From: Pseudomonas zanjanensis
Lineage (GTDB): Bacteria > Pseudomonadota > Gammaproteobacteria > Pseudomonadales > Pseudomonadaceae
Length of the DNA: 64,000 bases
NCBI RefSeq assembly: GCF_014268745.2
Contig: NZ_JABWRB020000001.1
Coordinates: 2,170,001-2,234,000 of the forward strand
Direction: 5' to 3'
In this document: positions 61,901 to 64,000 of the stretch, piece after piece
Numbering within the stretch: the first letter of the stretch is position 1
How the letters are laid out: every line of letters begins with the position of its first letter
The notes under the pieces: generated by a model
The model's input: the letters and a program-made list of their open reading frames with translations, nothing else
What the model was told of the DNA's origin: nothing
Databases searched by the model: none
Made by a program: the position numbers and the translations under genes

Positions 61901-62151
61901 GCCTGCGTCTGCGGCCGATCCTGATGACCTCCTTCGCCTTCATCATGGGCGTGGTGCCCCTGGTGTTCTCCAGCGGCGCCGGTGCGGAAATGCGCCATGC
62001 CATGGGTGTGGCGGTGTTCTCCGGGATGCTCGGCGTGACCTTCTTCGGCCTGCTGCTCACCCCCGTCTTCTATGTACTGATCCGCAACTTCGTCGAACGC
62101 AGCGAGGCCCGCAAGGCGGCCCGGGCTTTGAAACTGGAGGCGCAACAATGA
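58972..62151 (+). CDS. mexF: MexF, RND efflux transporter
   Basis: This 1059-residue HAE1-type RND pump has the start MKFSQFFISRPIFAAVLSLL, twelve membrane helices, and the proton-relay Asp pair in LAIGIVVDDAIVVVEN, with the second-half equivalent ILIVEFAKD. Length and sequence match MexF. It is 15 bases after mexE and its stop overlaps the oprN start (ATGA). Confidence 0.93.
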   Translation: MKFSQFFISRPIFAAVLSLLILIAGAISLFQLPISEYPEVVPPTVVVRANFPGANPKVIGETVAAPLEQAITGVENMLYMSSQSTADGKITLTITFALGTDLDNAQVQVQNRVTRTEPKLPEEVTRIGITVDKASPDLTMVVHLTSPDQRYDMLYLSNYALLNIKDELARLGGVGDVQLFGMGDYSLRVWLDPNKTASRNLTATDVVTAIREQNRQVAAGALGAPPAPNAQAFQLSINTQGRLVNEEEFENIIIRSGANGEITRLKDIARVELGSSQYALRSLLDNQPAVAIPIFQRPGSNAIQISNDVREKMDELKKGFPAGMDYSIVYDPTIFVRGSIEAVVHTLFEALILVVLVVILFLQTWRASIIPLVAVPVSLIGTFAVMHLFGFSLNALSLFGLVLAIGIVVDDAIVVVENVERNIELGLTPVEATKRAMGEVTGPIIATALVLCAVFVPAAFISGLTGQFYKQFALTIAISTVISAINSLTLSPALAAVLLKGHDAPKDRFSKFLDKLFGGWLFRPFNRFFERASHGYVGTVARVIRSSGIALVLYAGLMVLTFFGFSTTPTGFVPGQDKQYLVAFAQLPDAASLDRTEDVIKRMSDLALKQPGVQSAVAFPGLSINGFTNSPNAGIVFVTLKPFDERKDPSMSAGAIAGALNGKYSEIQEAYMAIFPPPPVQGLGTIGGFRLQIEDRGNLGYDELYKETMNIITKSRSVPELAGLFTSYTVNVPQVDAAIDREKAKTHGVAVSDIFDTLQIYLGSLYANDFNRFGRTYQVNVQAEQQFRLESDQIGQLKVRNNRGEMIPLATFIKVSDTSGPDRVMHYNGFITAEINGAAAPGYSSGQAEKAIEKLLKDELPNGMTYEWTDLTYQQILSGNTALFVFPLCVLLAFLVLAAQYESWSLPLAVILIVPMTLLSAITGVILSGGDNNIFTQIGLIVLVGLACKNAILIVEFAKDKQLEGMNPLAAVLEACRLRLRPILMTSFAFIMGVVPLVFSSGAGAEMRHAMGVAVFSGMLGVTFFGLLLTPVFYVLIRNFVERSEARKAARALKLEAQQ

Positions 62152-63572
62152 GTTTGAAAGCGTTCGTGCCGAGCTTGCTGGTCCTGGCATTGAGTGCCTG
62201 TGCCGTAGGCCCGGACTACAAGGCACCACAAACGGAGGCGGCGAATATCACCACCGCCACCGACGGCGCCGCCGGCCAGAAGAACTTCGACCGCGCCCGT
62301 TTCGAAGGCGTCTGGTGGCAGCAGTTCGACGACCCGACCCTCAACGCGTTGGTGACCCGTTCCCTGGACGGCAACCGCGAGTTGCGCGTGGCCTTCGCCC
62401 GCTTGCGGGCCGCACGGGCGATTCGCGATGACGCCAGCAATGACGCCATGCCGACCATTACCAGCCGTGCCAGCAGCGAACTGGGCAAAGGCCAGAACCC
62501 GATGGGGCAGACTGACGAGCGGGTCAACTCCGAGCGTTACGACCTGGGCCTGGACATGGCCTGGGAGCTGGATTTGTTCGGGCGCATCCAGCGCAACCTG
62601 GAAGCCACCGATGCCGATCAACAGGCGATCGAAGCCGATCTCTATCAGTTGCAGGTGACGATGATCGCCGAGCTGGTGGATGCCTATGGTCAACTGCGCG
62701 GCGCACAACTGCGGGAAAAGATCGCCCTGGCCAACCTGAAGAACCAGCAGGATTCGCGCAAGATCACCGAAAGCCTGCGTGATGCCGGCGTCGGCGATCA
62801 GCTCGACGTGGTCCGTGCCGATGCGCGCCTGGCCTCGGTGGAAGCCAGCGTGCCACAGCTGCAGGCCGAGCAGGCGCGCCAACGCAATCGTATCGCCACG
62901 CTGTTGGGCGAACGCCCGGACAAACTCAGCGTGGACCTGGGCCCGAAACAGCTGCCAGCCATCGCCAAGGCCCTACCCATCGGCGACCCGGGTGAACTGC
63001 TGCAACGGCGCCCGGACATCCTCAGTGCCGAACGCCAACTGGCCGCCGCCACGGCGCGCATCGGCGTGGCCAAGGCCGACCTGTTCCCACGGGTCAGCTT
63101 GAGCGGTTTCCTCGGTTTCACCGCCGGACGCGGTTCGCAGATCGGTTCCTCTGCCGCCAACGCCTGGGCGCTGGGCCCGAGCATTACCTGGGCCGCTTTC
63201 GACCTGGGCAGCGTGCGGGCGCGCTTGCGCGGTGCCGACGCCGAGGCGGACGGAGCTCTGGCGAACTACGAACAGCAAGTGCTGCTGGCCCTGGAAGAGT
63301 CGGAAAATGCCTTCAGTGACTATGGCAAGCGTCAGCAGCGGCTGATCTCGCTGATCCGCCAGAGCGAATCGAGCCGCGCCGCCGCCGACCTGGCAGAGAT
63401 TCGCTACCGCGAAGGCACCGTGGATTTCCTCGTGCTGCTCGACGCCCAACGTGAACGCCTGGCGGCCGAAGACACCCAGGCCCAGGCCGAAGTGGACCTG
63501 TACCGCGGCATCGTCGCGATCTACAAGGCCCTGGGTGGCGGCTGGCAACCGGAAACCGTCGCCAGCAATTGA
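62148..63572 (+). CDS. oprN: OprN, outer-membrane channel of the MexEF-OprN pump
   Basis: The 474-residue lipoprotein has the lipobox LALSACAVGPDY, the VWWQQFDDPTLNALV block and two OEP repeats. ATG 62148 overlaps the mexF stop; a longer frame exists but is inside mexF. The operon ends with a strong terminator, so mexEF-oprN is a self-contained unit. Confidence 0.92.
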   Translation: MSLKAFVPSLLVLALSACAVGPDYKAPQTEAANITTATDGAAGQKNFDRARFEGVWWQQFDDPTLNALVTRSLDGNRELRVAFARLRAARAIRDDASNDAMPTITSRASSELGKGQNPMGQTDERVNSERYDLGLDMAWELDLFGRIQRNLEATDADQQAIEADLYQLQVTMIAELVDAYGQLRGAQLREKIALANLKNQQDSRKITESLRDAGVGDQLDVVRADARLASVEASVPQLQAEQARQRNRIATLLGERPDKLSVDLGPKQLPAIAKALPIGDPGELLQRRPDILSAERQLAAATARIGVAKADLFPRVSLSGFLGFTAGRGSQIGSSAANAWALGPSITWAAFDLGSVRARLRGADAEADGALANYEQQVLLALEESENAFSDYGKRQQRLISLIRQSESSRAAADLAEIRYREGTVDFLVLLDAQRERLAAEDTQAQAEVDLYRGIVAIYKALGGGWQPETVASN

Positions 63573-63624
63573 CCCGCCCGGCTCAACCGAGCTCCTTTGG
63601 TTGGCCGCAACCAGCCAAATTTTT

Positions 63625-63658
63625 GCCCCGCGTCTCATTTGGACGCGGGGCTTTTTTT
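63625..63658 (+). terminator. Intrinsic terminator of mexEF-oprN
   Basis: A 10-bp perfect GC-rich stem (GCCCCGCGTC/GACGCGGGGC) with a 7-base loop is followed by seven T residues, 52 bases after the oprN stop. Confidence 0.92.
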
Positions 63659-63720
63659 CGGCTGTTACTAGTCCCGGCCCCTGGGGAGATATTGAACAAG
63701 AGGTTCACCGCTGCTCTACT

Positions 63721-63809
63721 GTGGGAGCGGGCTTGCTCGCGAAAGCGGTGGATCAGCTTGAAGATATGTCGAAGGTGCAGCCGCCTTCGCGAGCAAGCCC
63801 GCTCCCACA
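63721..63809. repeat. REP doublet after mexEF-oprN
   Basis: Two inverted REP units (GTGGGAGCGGGCTTGCTCGC ... GCGAGCAAGCCCGCTCCCAC) surround a 35-45 base spacer. Confidence 0.85.
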
Positions 63810-63901
63810 GGGTTAAATGCGCATAACTCACAAGGTTTGACTCAGGCCGCCACCTGACCGAAGCTTGCGGCATTTCACGCTTCTGGTAATGGATTCCCTG
63901 C

Positions 63902-64000
63902 ATGCCCTCGCCTCGCCGCCGCTATCTGCTCCTCAGCCTCTGTGTCCTGTTGTTGATCGGTCTTGTCGCGGTGTGGCTGCGCAGCACCACGCCGCAGATC
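63902..64000 (+). CDS. Hypothetical protein with N-terminal membrane anchor, truncated by the window end
   Basis: The ATG at 63902 opens a frame coding for MPSPRRRYLLLSL followed by a hydrophobic helix (CVLLLIGLVAVWL), so the product is exported or membrane anchored. Only 33 residues are visible, too few for a family call. Confidence 0.5.
   Translation, partial: MPSPRRRYLLLSLCVLLLIGLVAVWLRSTTPQI

Noticed and set aside
60160..62229. Long open frame antisense to mexF (689 codons), and similar antisense frames over other high-GC genes
   Set aside because: Codon bias of a high-GC gene leaves the opposite strand open; the translated products are His/Gln/Arg/Gly-rich and have no recognisable fold, while the sense genes are certain.

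Overview
The window is a piece of a Pseudomonas chromosome, most likely from the P. fluorescens lineage. The evidence is: intact homologues of mexS/mexT and mexEF-oprN that I recognise at protein level, many REP-type inverted repeats of the 'GAGGGAGCTTGCTCCC' and 'GCGAGCAAGC' kinds, a type I secreted RTX metalloprotease operon, and high-GC codon use across most of the window.

Layout. (1) 1-3073: an unknown truncated gene, a gene fragment, then the divergent pair mexS (oxidoreductase) and mexT (LysR activator). (2) 3157-15555: an accessory island bounded by a 17-bp repeat (16/17 identical), visibly more AT-rich in its central part and without an integrase. It holds a four-gene His-Xaa-Ser system (hxsD-hxsB-hxsC-hxsA: two radical SAM maturases, a helper and a repeat-bearing precursor), a small unknown gene, a SIR2-HerA pair, an unknown membrane protein that may be frameshifted, and a Hachiman pair (hamB helicase, hamA nuclease). 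It therefore combines at least two recognised anti-phage systems with a peptide-modification locus of unknown purpose. (3) 15639-25116: a secreted DcrB-like protein, a B3/B4-domain protein with a divergent XRE-cupin regulator, then an amine/amino-acid catabolic set (APC permease, IclR and AraC regulators, class III aminotransferase, aldehyde dehydrogenase, cytochrome b561). (4) 25156-38946: two divergent operons that carry paralogous copies of the same triplet (DUF6152 protein, secreted hypothetical, alpha/beta-hydrolase). One copy follows a porin; the other leads into two DUF6644-like membrane proteins, a DUF6162-like protein, a zinc/manganese-type ABC importer with two binding proteins, and a DUF4198 protein. 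(5) 38966-47120: an SDR, then a type I secretion operon (ABC, HlyD, TolC-like) ending in an RTX metalloprotease with near-identical 276-bp internal repeats. (6) 47400-47800: a structured repetitive intergenic element. (7) 47849-55777: an RND efflux locus (adaptor, pump, fabF-like ketosynthase; divergent outer-membrane factor; TetR) marked by four copies of one 24-bp operator. (8) 56052-63572: a periplasmic solute-binding protein, a 266-bp duplicated REP segment, and mexEF-oprN with a nod-box-like site in front of mexE. The window ends in a truncated membrane-anchored gene.

The main logic: MexT, encoded at the left end, is expected to control mexEF-oprN about 54 kb away at the right end, whereas in P. 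aeruginosa the loci are adjacent. The strongest candidates for new biology are the Hxs operon inside a defence island, the unknown 110-aa and membrane proteins next to SIR2-HerA and Hachiman, and the duplicated hydrolase/DUF6152 triplets tied to a metal importer. All function calls come from reading protein motifs by eye; no database search was made.
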